From DASXZH01 sp036502005 (lineage in GTDB: Bacteria > Armatimonadota > Fimbriimonadia > Fimbriimonadales > Fimbriimonadaceae), in assembly GCA_036502005.1 (NCBI GenBank), contig DASXZH010000011.1:1-64000 (forward strand): DNA of 64,000 nt, given 5' to 3'. The notes under the pieces are model-generated. The model made no database searches, had not been told where the DNA came from, and worked only from the letters and a program-made list of their open reading frames with translations. The position numbers and the translations under genes were made by a program. The stretch's first letter is position 1; every line of letters begins with the position of its first letter. Shown one piece after another: positions 31,805 through 40,204 of the stretch.

Positions 31805-33220
31805 TCAACTTGCCATCGTAAGCTTGATCGCCCAGCCATGGTCACCGGCGGATTTGTCTCGGTACGAATCCGGAATCGCGATAGATCCCGTAGCGTCCAT
31901 CTCCAACTTTCCATAGCCCAGCATCTTCAGGCTTTTCACCCTCGAAGCAATTTCTACCGGCAAAGTCACCTTCTCCGGCAAACCGGCATCATCGTTCGCC
32001 GCCAGCACAATAGCGTAGATAGTGCCGTCTCGTTTCTGCGTGAACATCACGTCGCCATCCTCATAAGGAGCAACAGACCGCGTGCCGTAAATGGCTTCGC
32101 CATTCAGTTTCAGCCAAGCTCCCAGGCCTTTCAGACGGTCGTAAACGCCTGGATCAAACTCGCCATTGGCATCGGGACCGATGCCAATTAAATAATTGCC
32201 GCCCCGTGCGACGATATGGCAAAGGTTGCGCACCAGCGTGCCCACGCTCTTAAAGTGGTCGTTCTTCACCCAAGGCCAGGCAGTGCCCATCGGCATGCAG
32301 GTTTCCCAAGGGTAATCGAGAAGGTGGGGTGGGATTTGGCCCTCCGGCGTGATGTAGTTTTCGTTCTCGCCAGCCACCGTTCGGTCGGTGACGATCAGTC
32401 CGGGCTGATACTTGCGCGCCATGGCCGCCATCCCGTTCATATCGATGCCCGCCTCGGGCGGGCGCACTGCGCCGCCATCCAGCCACAGAACCTGTTGAGG
32501 GCCGTATTCGGTCATCAGCTCTTTGATCTGAGCCCAAGTGAAATCCTTAAACTTCGCCCACTGGTCGGGGTGCTCGGAAGGCGTGTAGTTTGGCCCTTGT
32601 CCCGCCCCTGGGCCAAGTTCCGGAAGCCAGTAATAGGGTGAATGCCAGTCCGCTTTCGAGAAATAGAGACCTGAGACGATGCCATGCTTCCGAAAAGCGT
32701 TGCAAGCTTCTTTCACAACGTCGGCGCGTTTGTCGGTATGAAAAGGGCATAGGGGGCTGGTGATCTTGTAGTCGGTTTCTTTGGTGTCCCACATGCAAAA
32801 GCCGTCGTGGTGCTTGGTCATGGAAAGGACATATTTAACGCCGCCTTCTTTAAAGGCCTCGGCCCACTTGTTGGGGTCGAACTTGGTGGGATTGAAGGTG
32901 GTTTGCAGGTGCTCGTAAGCTTTTACGTAGTCCCTATCGCTTAGCTGATCGTATGGCTTCGGACGCGGGTTCCAGCCGAAATGGGTGGTTGCCAGGCTCC
33001 AGGATTCCGTGATTCCCCATTGACTATACAGACCCCAATGGATGAGCAGGCCAACCTTTTGATCCTGCCATTCTTCGAGCTTTTTGATGACGGCCGGGTC
33101 CTTCGGCATTGTCCATTCTTTGCTTTCTTGAAGAGCGCCGAACACGCCGTGCTCTTGCGGCGTGGCAGCTTGCATTGAGGTCGTTGCGAGGATCAAGGGA
33201 AGTTGGAAAGTTATGAACAC
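31805..33220 (-). CDS. Secreted alpha-L-fucosidase, GH29
   Basis: A 471-residue exported glycosidase with a short signal sequence, starting at GTG 33220. GH29 landmarks are VGLLIHWGLYSQWG (about 56-70), KYVLSMTKHHDGFCMWDTKET (conserved His pair) and QVLWLDGG, whose Asp is the expected nucleophile near residue 246, followed by a beta-sandwich C-terminus. The enzyme removes L-fucose from glycans by a retaining mechanism. L-fucose and L-rhamnose are both 6-deoxyhexoses, so the nearby rhamnose operon gives a common theme of deoxy-sugar use, though no fucose catabolic gene is present. Confidence 0.9.
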   Translation of the reverse strand: MFITFQLPLILATTSMQAATPQEHGVFGALQESKEWTMPKDPAVIKKLEEWQDQKVGLLIHWGLYSQWGITESWSLATTHFGWNPRPKPYDQLSDRDYVKAYEHLQTTFNPTKFDPNKWAEAFKEGGVKYVLSMTKHHDGFCMWDTKETDYKITSPLCPFHTDKRADVVKEACNAFRKHGIVSGLYFSKADWHSPYYWLPELGPGAGQGPNYTPSEHPDQWAKFKDFTWAQIKELMTEYGPQQVLWLDGGAVRPPEAGIDMNGMAAMARKYQPGLIVTDRTVAGENENYITPEGQIPPHLLDYPWETCMPMGTAWPWVKNDHFKSVGTLVRNLCHIVARGGNYLIGIGPDANGEFDPGVYDRLKGLGAWLKLNGEAIYGTRSVAPYEDGDVMFTQKRDGTIYAIVLAANDDAGLPEKVTLPVEIASRVKSLKMLGYGKLEMDATGSIAIPDSYRDKSAGDHGWAIKLTMAS

Positions 33221-33251
33221 GATTGAAGATATGTTACCGACCTTTGGGGAA

Positions 33252-33384
33252 GCGTTATGCGTTTTGCGTTGAGGGAGAACTAGGGCCTTACTTCCGGTCG
33301 CATTCTTAATCGGCCAGCGAGTCTTATCCCAACCTTAACTCGGTTATCTGCCCCCGTCAACGCTCGACGCAAAACGCACAACGC
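33252..33384. repeat. 133-bp element bounded by imperfect inverted repeats
   Basis: GCGTTATGCGTTTTGCGTTGAG (first 22 bases) and the complement of the last 22 bases (33363-33384) agree at 20 of 22 positions. About 90 bases lie between them without coding features. The element sits between the fucosidase gene and the tRNA-Glu gene. It could be a small non-autonomous element or a regulatory cruciform. Confidence 0.5.
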
Positions 33385-33438
33385 ATCCGACTCTCCTGGC
33401 ACGCCAACCCCCAAATGAGGTATCAATTCTTCTCGCGT

Positions 33439-33512
33439 GCTCCGGTCGTCTAGCGGTTTAGGACATCGCCCTCTCACGGCGAAGATCGCGGGTTCGAATC
33501 CCGTTCGGAGTA
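33439..33512 (+). tRNA. tRNA-Glu (anticodon CTC)
   Basis: A complete cloverleaf can be folded: acceptor GCTCCGG pairs with TCGGAGT (with two G-T pairs), the D arm is GTCTAGCGGTTTAGGAC, the anticodon stem TCGCC/GGCGA encloses CTCTCAC with anticodon CTC, and the T arm is GCGGGTTCGAATCCCGT. The discriminator is A. CCA is not encoded. Unknown and decayed genes begin directly downstream of its 3' end, as is common at tRNA-associated integration sites. Confidence 0.95.
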
Positions 33513-33611
33513 CACCCTTGTTTTGAACCTGAAAAGCTTGCGGTACCCAGATGGGATTCGAACTGCAAACCAGCGGTTACCCTCGGCAGAGTTCAGGCAA
33601 GGAGATAGTTC

Positions 33612-34399
33612 ATGCCTTTGCGAGGAACATGCTGCATTCGTGCTGAGGTTAAAGATCTCACTTTTGAGCACCTGCCTCCCCAAGCTGCATTCAACAAAGG
33701 CTCAGCGAGAATGGAGACTTGGGAAGAGGCGCACGCTCGTGACCCACTTGACCATATGGGAGGTCCCATTATGCAAAGGGGCAGTGGCGCTTACACGCTT
33801 TGTTGTAAGTGCAATGCAGACACCGGCGCATGGTACGTAAATGAATACACTTGGTGGGCTTATCAGGCAGGGGTTCTTCTTGCTCAAACCCAGGGCGATC
33901 CGCGACTCACTCATCTTTACCACGGCTATCCCTTGCGGTTCTTCAGACAGGTAATCGTAATGATGATGTCCGTTGCGGGGCCGCCGCTAACGGAGCGGCA
34001 TCAGTTTCTACGTCGCTTTCTCTTCAGCCGCAATAGTAGAGAGTTTAATAACCGGTCACTGAGACTCTATGCTTTCTATAATCCAAGCAACCGTATTCGG
34101 CAAAATCCGGTGGCGGCTATATTGGATGTATCGGGACGCAGGGGCACTTCGACCTTTACGAGTTTGCAGCTTATCCGTTTGGCTTCGTTTTGACCGACGA
34201 AGCACCGCCTCCAGATCCGCGGCTTCAAGACATTACATTCCTGTCTGAATACGGCTACGACGACTTTAGGGCAGTGGCCCTGACGTTGCCTAGTTTTCCG
34301 GTTGTCGTACACTTACCGGGGATCTATCAAGCGGCAGATGTGGTGAAGCAAATGCGCAAGCATGTCGATTCAGCGCCTCCGATCACGTTCCCAGGCTGA
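33612..34399 (+). pseudogene. Frameshifted protein with treble-clef-like N-terminus
   Basis: Two frames join to one protein of about 260 residues. The first (33612 onward) has CCIRAEVKDLTFEHLPPQAA and LCCKCNADTG, resembling HNH-like treble-clef proteins that carry EHxPP between Cys pairs. From about 34105 the coding sense continues in another phase: SGGGYIGCIGTQGHFDLYEF, AAYPFGFVLTDE and onward to the stop at 34399. The shift equals one missing base, most simply one A in the AAAA at 34102-34105. Function unknown. Either a recent pseudogene or a sequencing slip. Confidence 0.65.
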
Positions 34400-34469
34400 A
34401 CCAAAAGGAGATGTGGTTTAAGGAGTACCGTAAGTGTTTCCGAGCATGCTATGAGGTATCACGATTCTC

Positions 34470-35285
34470 ATGAGTGCCGTTGATGACTTCTTCGCTATCC
34501 ACCAACCGATTCCAGGAAATGGCACAGTATATGCGGAGTTTCGAAATGGCCCAGAAGCTTCGCAACTTGGATCGGCCCTTCAAAAGCTTGAGCCCAGATT
34601 TCTCGAACTCACCGAGCTTTCTAGCGATCTCCGTAAAACAGATCAACTAAGGAGGAATTGGGAGAAGGCACTAACTGAGAGCTTGGGTCTCTCTGAGCTT
34701 CAATCTCTCGGACGCCTAGGCAAAATTGGCTTTCCCCCTGCTGCGGGCAATACTCCTCCATTTGAGGGCACGATCAAGGTGAGTGGCGGGTGTCTCGGCT
34801 TTCCCGGTCACGACATTCCATTTGATGTAAAGCCCGCCTATGGAAGTGGCGTGGAAATGGTGAGGGACCTCGTAGAGGAAGAAGTTGCGGGATGGGCTTC
34901 GCAAATTGGACCAATTCCTGATTGTGTATTTAGATCCACGGGTCCAGCGACACAGGGCAATCCTAGTGGACTTGCGGCACAGGTCCAAGCTGCATTGGCA
35001 AACCTTTTGCCCGGTTCGACTTATCCCCATAGCTTTGAGCTCACCATAGGCGCATCAACCTTCTCAGTGGACCTTGTTCAGCCGGGGCCGCTCCAGGTTC
35101 ATACCTCTTGGTTTTCATTGGATGACAAGGACGCAGCCGTCGACGCTGGGCTGCGCGGCCATCTTCGAAAAAAGAGTCGGCAGGCGCTGAACCTAAATAA
35201 GAGCTTTTTGCTTCTGTATGTGAGGCCCAATGGTCGCGGAAATGCTGACCTTAAACAGTCTCAGATTGAAAACTTCACTCATTAA
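34470..35285 (+). CDS. Hypothetical protein, possibly cut short by an in-frame stop
   Basis: A 271-residue protein I do not recognise. It looks soluble with mixed helix and strand. KKSRQALNLNKSFLLLYVRP near the end recalls the Lys-Gln helix plus strand of some nuclease-like folds, but no catalytic set is visible. After the TAA at 35283-35285 the same frame stays open for 72 more codons that read like protein, so the original gene may have ended at 35504. It lies in the decayed stretch after the tRNA. Confidence 0.55.
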   Translation: MSAVDDFFAIHQPIPGNGTVYAEFRNGPEASQLGSALQKLEPRFLELTELSSDLRKTDQLRRNWEKALTESLGLSELQSLGRLGKIGFPPAAGNTPPFEGTIKVSGGCLGFPGHDIPFDVKPAYGSGVEMVRDLVEEEVAGWASQIGPIPDCVFRSTGPATQGNPSGLAAQVQAALANLLPGSTYPHSFELTIGASTFSVDLVQPGPLQVHTSWFSLDDKDAAVDAGLRGHLRKKSRQALNLNKSFLLLYVRPNGRGNADLKQSQIENFTH

Positions 35286-35504
35286 AGCGACACCGGCTCG
35301 CATCGCGCATCTCAACCTATTCCGGAGATCCCGGGGAGCCACTTTTGGCTAGGTAGTCTCTTCTTTGACTTTTGTCAAGGGGCTGATGGACGACCAAAGC
35401 GACAAGGGTGGTTACGAGAGTGCGCGAGTTGGCCCCCAGGAGTTACGCCAGAGAGCATCATTGAGCAACTACATCTAGAAAAATCTTCTAGTAGGCTGGC
35501 CTGA
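35286..35504 (+). pseudogene. Possible C-terminal continuation of the preceding gene
   Basis: In the same frame as the gene at 34470-35285, directly after its TAA, codons read IPGSHFWLGSLFFDFCQGAD and later GVTPESIIEQLHLEKSSSRL to a TGA at 35502-35504. The composition is protein-like (Trp, Phe, Leu with balanced charges) and there is no new start codon or ribosome-binding site. It is best explained as a tail lost through a nonsense change or a nearby compensated frameshift. Confidence 0.4.
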
Positions 35505-35614
35505 GCCTGGCATTATTAAGTCTGGCCCAAGTTCTAAGACGGCCGGTGCCGCGACAATTCTTGGATCTCGAGCGCTAAATTCCCCGCCACTCAGCATACT
35601 GTTGGGTCTTCGGC

Positions 35615-35950
35615 CTATAACTTGCGATAAATAAAGTATCCCAGACCCACCAGGGCTACGGCGCCACCAAGCCATGGAAGAGCAGCCAATAGGGCCGTGC
35701 CACCTGCAATCCCAGCCCCGCCACTAGCAAGAGTTCCTCCTCACCAGCCAGGCTAAAGGCCGCATTAGTCTGCGCTGTTCCCGCCAACGCGGCAATTGGC
35801 GTACCTGTTGAAGCTACGCCAACTGTAATGGCCTACCCACATCGCTACCGATGGGCCAGCCGCCGCTACTACCCCGCCCGCTACGGTCCCGGCGATATTG
35901 AGACAGTCTTTCGATTCCTCTGTTATAGCGAATTTACGGAGGCAGTGCAT
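35615..35950 (-). pseudogene. Broken glycine-zipper membrane protein
   Basis: On the minus strand three phases join to one glycine-zipper protein: DCLNIAGTVAGGVVAAAGPS from about 35915, then AITVGVASTGTPIAALAGTA followed by QTNAAFSLAG, then GTLASGGAGIAGGTALLAAL and PWLGGAVALVGLGYFIYRKL to a TAG at 35615-35617. The STGTPIAALAGTAQTNA...GGGTLASGG...GG pattern is a common bacterial glycine-zipper membrane segment. Two phase changes are needed, so this copy cannot be translated whole. It fills most of the otherwise empty 35.3-36.1 kb gap. Confidence 0.6.
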
Positions 35951-36064
35951 TTCTGGTTGGCAGTTGCTATCTCGCTTGTAAGCGGAGAGCCTCAGTCCGT
36001 GTCCGCTGAACCGAAGGTGAAATGTCCCTGAAACGGTATAGTGGTCCTGTAGAGGTAATCAAAT

Positions 36065-36496
36065 ATGAGTCCAACAGTTATAGCAGCTCTGATCACTGCT
36101 GGCGGTCGCATCGGTGAGTCAGTTTTCCAAAAAATTGGTACGGCAACCAAGAGAGAGTCAGACGATGCCGCAAATTTCATGAATCAGCGCTATAACGACT
36201 TTAAGGCGATGGCTGGAACGAGCAACACTAAACTTCTTCTTCACATCGAAAGCGGGGCACCCTTTGAGTTTCGCAGGCTATACACCGACCTATTTCGCGG
36301 CTACGGAACTCTTGACCCGAACATCCAAGAAGCGCTTGAGGCCGAATTCATGCAGCGCCTCCAATACTTGGTTACCATCGGTTTAGTTATCCACACGGGG
36401 ACTGACTACATCATCACGACCATGGGAAAACACTATCTTGCCAAGGCTAGGGAAGACGTAGGTTTCGCACGGCTCTTCCACCCATCGGATTTTTGA
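36065..36496 (+). CDS. Hypothetical protein, 143 aa
   Basis: A 143-residue protein of unknown family from ATG 36065 with GAGGTAA upstream. A short Ala/Gly-rich N-terminus (VIAALITAGGRIGESVFQKI) is followed by a soluble helical body (FRRLYTDLFRGYGTLDPNIQ, FMQRLQYLVTIGLVIHTGTD) that has a winged-helix-like feel. Its stop overlaps the TTG start of the next gene, so the two form a pair. Confidence 0.6.
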   Translation: MSPTVIAALITAGGRIGESVFQKIGTATKRESDDAANFMNQRYNDFKAMAGTSNTKLLLHIESGAPFEFRRLYTDLFRGYGTLDPNIQEALEAEFMQRLQYLVTIGLVIHTGTDYIITTMGKHYLAKAREDVGFARLFHPSDF

Positions 36497-37365
36497 GCGG
36501 ACTCGGATTTGAGGCGGGCCGAGTCCAGAATTCTAACAATAGCCCTCTTGTCCAATCACGCATTAGCGGTTACCCGCATGCTCGGGAACACCTGCCATTG
36601 TTAGGAATCACATGGGTATTGCCCGCTCAGGGCAGAGTCGCGATTTCGCCTTTACGTAACGAGAAGTCAGACCTAAGTCGGCGACTTCAGTTCGAAGCCC
36701 AATCAGCGAAAATGCCCTCTCAAGAATGGATTAGAGAAAAGCATCAGGAAATCGGAGGTCGTACAGTCTCTTCGCTCACCCTCACTGATGAGGGTCTCGA
36801 GCGCATGGACCCGGCTAATCGGTTTGCCCTGTTGGCGTATGGCTGGTACAAGGACAAAGGAATGCAAATGTATTACGAGCAGTTACACGATCGTAGTGTC
36901 GCTAGAGCATTCCAAGTAGCCTTCACCATCGAGAACCTTGGCGAATGCCCGGCAGAATTCGTGGACATTTCAGTGCAGTTGCCGATAGATCTGCCGATTA
37001 AGAGAATTGCAACCAAGACTGAATGGTCTGTCCAAGAAGTGCCAGAAAAATGGAGGTTGCCGGTTGGCTCTTATCCTGTCCCGAACTCCGCATGGAATAT
37101 AAAAACAGAGTGGTATTTCAGATCGGAGCCTCTAGCGGTACGACAGTTAACCCAAGACGAGATCTTTTTCAATGAAACGACTAAGAGGCTTTGGTGGAAA
37201 TGCAAGGTACTGGAGCATGGCTCCTCAGCAGTTCTCGGTCCGTTGACACTGACGTTTGACGACAAGCCCGCGAAAAGTTTTTGTATGCAAGCAAAGCTAC
37301 ATGCCAGAAACCAGCCACGAGATCAAAAGGCGGAACTGGAATGTCATATAGTTGAACGCACTTGA
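36493..37365 (+). CDS. Hypothetical protein, 290 aa, coupled to the upstream gene
   Basis: A 290-residue protein from TTG 36493, overlapping the upstream stop. No family recognised. The N-terminal half includes a GRTVSSLTLTDEGLERMDP segment typical of winged-helix ends. The second half is beta-rich with VAFTIENLGECPAEFVDISV and VLGPLTLTFDD, like a small beta-sandwich. Together with its partner it looks like an accessory two-gene unit. The G+C and codon use are lower than those of the metabolic operons. Confidence 0.6.
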   Translation: MSGLGFEAGRVQNSNNSPLVQSRISGYPHAREHLPLLGITWVLPAQGRVAISPLRNEKSDLSRRLQFEAQSAKMPSQEWIREKHQEIGGRTVSSLTLTDEGLERMDPANRFALLAYGWYKDKGMQMYYEQLHDRSVARAFQVAFTIENLGECPAEFVDISVQLPIDLPIKRIATKTEWSVQEVPEKWRLPVGSYPVPNSAWNIKTEWYFRSEPLAVRQLTQDEIFFNETTKRLWWKCKVLEHGSSAVLGPLTLTFDDKPAKSFCMQAKLHARNQPRDQKAELECHIVERT

Positions 37366-37720
37366 CTTCGTACAAGCACTGAAGGCATCTATACCTTCTA
37401 ATGAGAAGCACAGGGGGGCGTTCTTAGAGTTGAGAAGTCAAGAGATATTTTCTATATAGGCAGCTAATAGAAGTTCTAATCGCGTCCACTTCGGTGTACC
37501 ACCTCTTTTTGAATCTAGTAAAAGGATCAGACTGGACGGGATTGGAACTCTTGCTTCGCATTTATTTGACCTTGGAAGTAGTTGCTTTGGTCAAATCAGG
37601 TAATGGAACGTCGGGCTATCTGCCGATGTTACAGTAAATGGTAGACTTGTGTTTCGCTGAGTTGCTTTTGCAATCCACCGAATCGCTTCAGTTGCATTAG
37701 TGCGTCTGAAAGGTGAAACT
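37366..37720. other. Intergenic region with one stem-loop repeat
   Basis: About 350 bases without a supportable gene between the accessory pair and the Panacea-type antitoxin. It contains the repeat copy at 37472-37502 and is otherwise AT-rich. Short frames on either strand here have no recognisable features. Confidence 0.6.
37472..37502 (+). repeat. Short stem-loop repeat, copy 1
   Basis: AGTTCTAATCGCGTCCACTT followed by CGGTGTACCAC. The centre can fold as CCAC-TTCG-GTG with imperfect extensions, and flanking TAGAAG/CCTCTTTT can lengthen the stem. It matches the copy at 38689-38718 at all but a few positions and more distantly 42003-42030. The two close copies bracket the toxin-antitoxin pair. 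Confidence 0.6.
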
Positions 37721-38290
37721 GTGTTTAGAGAAAGGAAAGCACTTGAAGCGGTCTCCTATATTCTTGAGCGAATCCCTGAAGGGACGCGCACTGAGTATCT
37801 CAAGGTCGTCAAGCTCCTCTACCTGGCCGACCGGCAGTTGATGCTAGACAGAGGGCGTACCATTACGGGCGACCAGATGAACGCTCTCCCTAATGGTCCG
37901 ATTCTGTCAACGACTCTCGACCTCCTAGAGGGCGAGATCGACGGCTGGGGCGAACATCTGACGAATCCGCAACAGTATGTCGTTGAACTCGTGCAGCCGG
38001 TTGCTCCTGCAGCCCTATCTCGAGCAGATATGAAAGCGCTTGACTCGGTTTTAGCTGAGCATGGTGCCAAGACATGGCAGGAGCTTATAGAGTTCACTCA
38101 CACTTTGAGCGAATGGATCATGAAGGGCATTGGGACCAAAAGGAAGTGGGCGATCATAGAGGTCAGAGAGCTCGCGGAGGCCCTAGGATACAACGAGGAG
38201 CAAGCTGAGGCAATCGTGGTCCACGACCAAGAGCGGTCGGAGAATACCAAGCTTATGCAGGACTTGGGTGCAAAGCCCGGACATGTTTAG
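37721..38290 (+). CDS. Panacea-domain (SocA-like) antitoxin
   Basis: A protein of 189 residues from GTG 37721, which has AAGGTG five bases upstream (GTG 37700 is an alternative). The sequence matches the Panacea/DUF4065 domain: LKVVKLLYLADRQLMLDRGR, TITGDQMNALPNGPILST and the later ILSEWI-like helix. Panacea domains neutralise many unrelated toxins. The overlapping downstream gene encodes a PemK/MazF-like protein, which would be the toxin. The C-terminal 60 residues (VRELAEALGYNEEQAEAIVV) may be the toxin-specific part. Confidence 0.85.
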   Translation: MFRERKALEAVSYILERIPEGTRTEYLKVVKLLYLADRQLMLDRGRTITGDQMNALPNGPILSTTLDLLEGEIDGWGEHLTNPQQYVVELVQPVAPAALSRADMKALDSVLAEHGAKTWQELIEFTHTLSEWIMKGIGTKRKWAIIEVRELAEALGYNEEQAEAIVVHDQERSENTKLMQDLGAKPGHV

Positions 38291-38669
38291 GGCTGGACAC
38301 ATTCTGTGGGGCCCGTTTCCTACGGGAGAAAGAAAGGACCGACCATGCATTGTGCTGATTGATGAGCAACCCGATGGCCGAGTGCTCTTCTCATATGCAA
38401 GCACGAAGCTTGACTTCCTTGCCGATAGGACGGTCATTCTCGCTCCGGGCTGTCACCCTCACATCACTCAAGACTCGTGCGTGGTTTACGAAGAGGCGAT
38501 GCTGGTTAACGCTGCTGCACTGAAGAAAGCTGTAGGGGTGCTTTATACCTTCAACGAAATGGACATTCTTAACCAAGGTGCCATAGATGATCTGCAGGCC
38601 GGCATAGACAAGAGCGACTTGACTCCGGAAGCAGTCAGAAATTACGCGCGAACACTGGGTGTGATTTAG
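38283..38669 (+). CDS. PemK/MazF-like toxin paired with Panacea antitoxin
   Basis: A 128-residue protein starting at ATG 38283, overlapping the antitoxin stop by 8 bases. The N-terminus has the MazF/PemK barrel start: MFRAGHILWGPFPTGERKDR followed by PCIVLI, then a VLFSYASTK strand and DSCVVYEEAMLVNA. MazF-type toxins cleave mRNA at short sequences. The match is moderate; a diverged family of the same SH3-like fold is possible. No frameshift is present, so this pair should be functional. Confidence 0.75.
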   Translation: MFRAGHILWGPFPTGERKDRPCIVLIDEQPDGRVLFSYASTKLDFLADRTVILAPGCHPHITQDSCVVYEEAMLVNAAALKKAVGVLYTFNEMDILNQGAIDDLQAGIDKSDLTPEAVRNYARTLGVI

Positions 38670-38688
38670 CTCATTGACAAGCTAAATG

Positions 38689-38718
38689 AGTTCTAATAGC
38701 GTACACTTCGGTGTACCA
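38689..38718 (+). repeat. Short stem-loop repeat, copy 2
   Basis: AGTTCTAATAGCGTACACTT followed by CGGTGTACCA. GTACAC-TTCG-GTGTAC is a perfect 6-bp stem with a TTCG tetraloop. AAATG-GTT and AAC-CATTT on the flanks extend the pairing with bulged bases. The copy follows the toxin gene by 19 bp. Confidence 0.65.
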
Positions 38719-38803
38719 ACCATTTTGGGATCGGCACTTGTTTATTTTGGCTCGACCAGTCCATAGAAGCGGGGCGAATAGGCTTTAAATGATTCGCCGC
38801 AGG

Positions 38804-39997
38804 TCATCGCATTTGGCCGCTCGTACTACTCGGAACCAGAAGAATGGCCGAATAGTTGGTGTCGCCCGGTTTGTATCCAAAGGCCGCGATAACGCCTTTA
38901 TTGTTAATGGCTTGAGGAAAGATTGTCCAGCTTTGGGCCTTACTCGCTGACGTCAGTAAGTTGTTCAGATTGGAAAACCCGGCGGACTGGGTCCATATAA
39001 AGGGATAGCTTTCCATTCCCGACACGGGTCGAACGGCGGGCCGGGCTTTTCCAAATCGTTCGAAAACTCCTCCCACTCCTTCCCCAGAGTCGTTATAACC
39101 TCCCCACGTGAGTTGTTGAGTAGTAAATTTGGTTTCGGAGCCTGTGGGTGAGGTCCAATACGTATTTTCGGCCCCGGATTGATCGTAGCCAATAATAAAT
39201 CCTGTATTGGAAATATGTGCGGCGCCGGCCGCTGCGCCGCTTTGTCCAGCAAGGGATGTTGGCTTCGCTGCCGCGCTGCTCCAATAGAGAGCTGTAGTTT
39301 GGGTAAGGCTGTTGTCTTCGGTGCCCACAATTTGTCCAGAATCATTGATGCAGGAAGGTATGCATGGGTCACCGCTCTTGTCTATCTCAAGTACGGTCGG
39401 TTGAGCCAAAGTAGTGGAGTTCCAAACTACGGGCACAAATGCCCCAGATGCGTTAGTGCCGTAGCCGCATACCATTCCGCTATTGTTAACGGAAGTCACA
39501 GCGCTGCTTGTCCAGCCGCTCAAAGTTGGAAGAGCTGTGTAGACCGTCGCTCCGGGTTTCCAAAAAACAGCTTTGGTAGTGGAAGAAGTTGTCCAAATAT
39601 TTGCCGTCGCCAGCCCATTGTCGTTCATGGCAACCGGGCGCGAGTTCATCCCCGGAGTCAAGCTCGTGGTTTTTTTGGTCGACGCGCTGTACTCGGTCGT
39701 ATAATATTGCGCGCCAATAACCTGTTCGCCACAGAGCACGTCACCTGCGCTGTCTATGCCAGAAGCAGAGTTGTCCACTTTCGTGCTTGAGGATGTTGGA
39801 AGGACCTCCACGGTGTATCCGGAGCCGCCTGAATTGGTCGTGCCCGTCGTAGTCGTGTTTCCCGTGGTTCCTGTGTTTCCCGTTGTCCCGGTGGTGGGTC
39901 CGGTTGCGCCGGAACCTGCTCCATTACCCCCACAACCAATGAGGCCGGCGAGGAATACTGTTGAGCAAAAGACGATGATCACGTTCTTGTTTTTCAT
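38804..39997 (-). CDS. Lipoprotein with HAF-type beta repeats
   Basis: A 397-residue secreted protein with a lipoprotein signal ending LAGLIGC, then a Gly/Thr/Asn low-complexity stalk (TGTTGNTGTTGNTTTTG). The body has repeated units of the pattern A-x-N-D/N-x-G-x-x-x-G (VAMNDNGLATANIWT, VTSVNNSGMVCGYGTNASG, CINDSGQIVGTED, HISNTGFIIGYD, AINNKGVIAAFGY), typical of the HAF repeat beta-propeller-like proteins. No enzyme motif is visible. It is probably an outer-surface or periplasmic protein. Confidence 0.8.
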   Translation of the reverse strand: MKNKNVIIVFCSTVFLAGLIGCGGNGAGSGATGPTTGTTGNTGTTGNTTTTGTTNSGGSGYTVEVLPTSSSTKVDNSASGIDSAGDVLCGEQVIGAQYYTTEYSASTKKTTSLTPGMNSRPVAMNDNGLATANIWTTSSTTKAVFWKPGATVYTALPTLSGWTSSAVTSVNNSGMVCGYGTNASGAFVPVVWNSTTLAQPTVLEIDKSGDPCIPSCINDSGQIVGTEDNSLTQTTALYWSSAAAKPTSLAGQSGAAAGAAHISNTGFIIGYDQSGAENTYWTSPTGSETKFTTQQLTWGGYNDSGEGVGGVFERFGKARPAVRPVSGMESYPFIWTQSAGFSNLNNLLTSASKAQSWTIFPQAINNKGVIAAFGYKPGDTNYSAILLVPSSTSGQMR

Positions 39998-40204
39998 GGT
40001 GGTTCTGGTCGCGCCGGAGCGCTTCCCGATTCAGGTTACGGGGCGATCGTGAATTATCGTGAATTGCTTGTTAAAGTTTGGATCGGGTCCAGTTAATCCA
40101 GACCGGATTAAACGGTAGCGCTTAATGCTAACCCCAAGAAATCGCTCACAAGTCTTGCGCAACCTACAAGTCACTTGAGCCGTATCCTCATAGTTACTCC
40201 TGCC

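Noticed and set aside
37472..38718. The stem-loop repeats as integron attC sites
   Set aside because: GTT comes before AAC in the folded arms, the reverse of the attC core order, and no integrase is present; kept only as an unexplained repeat.
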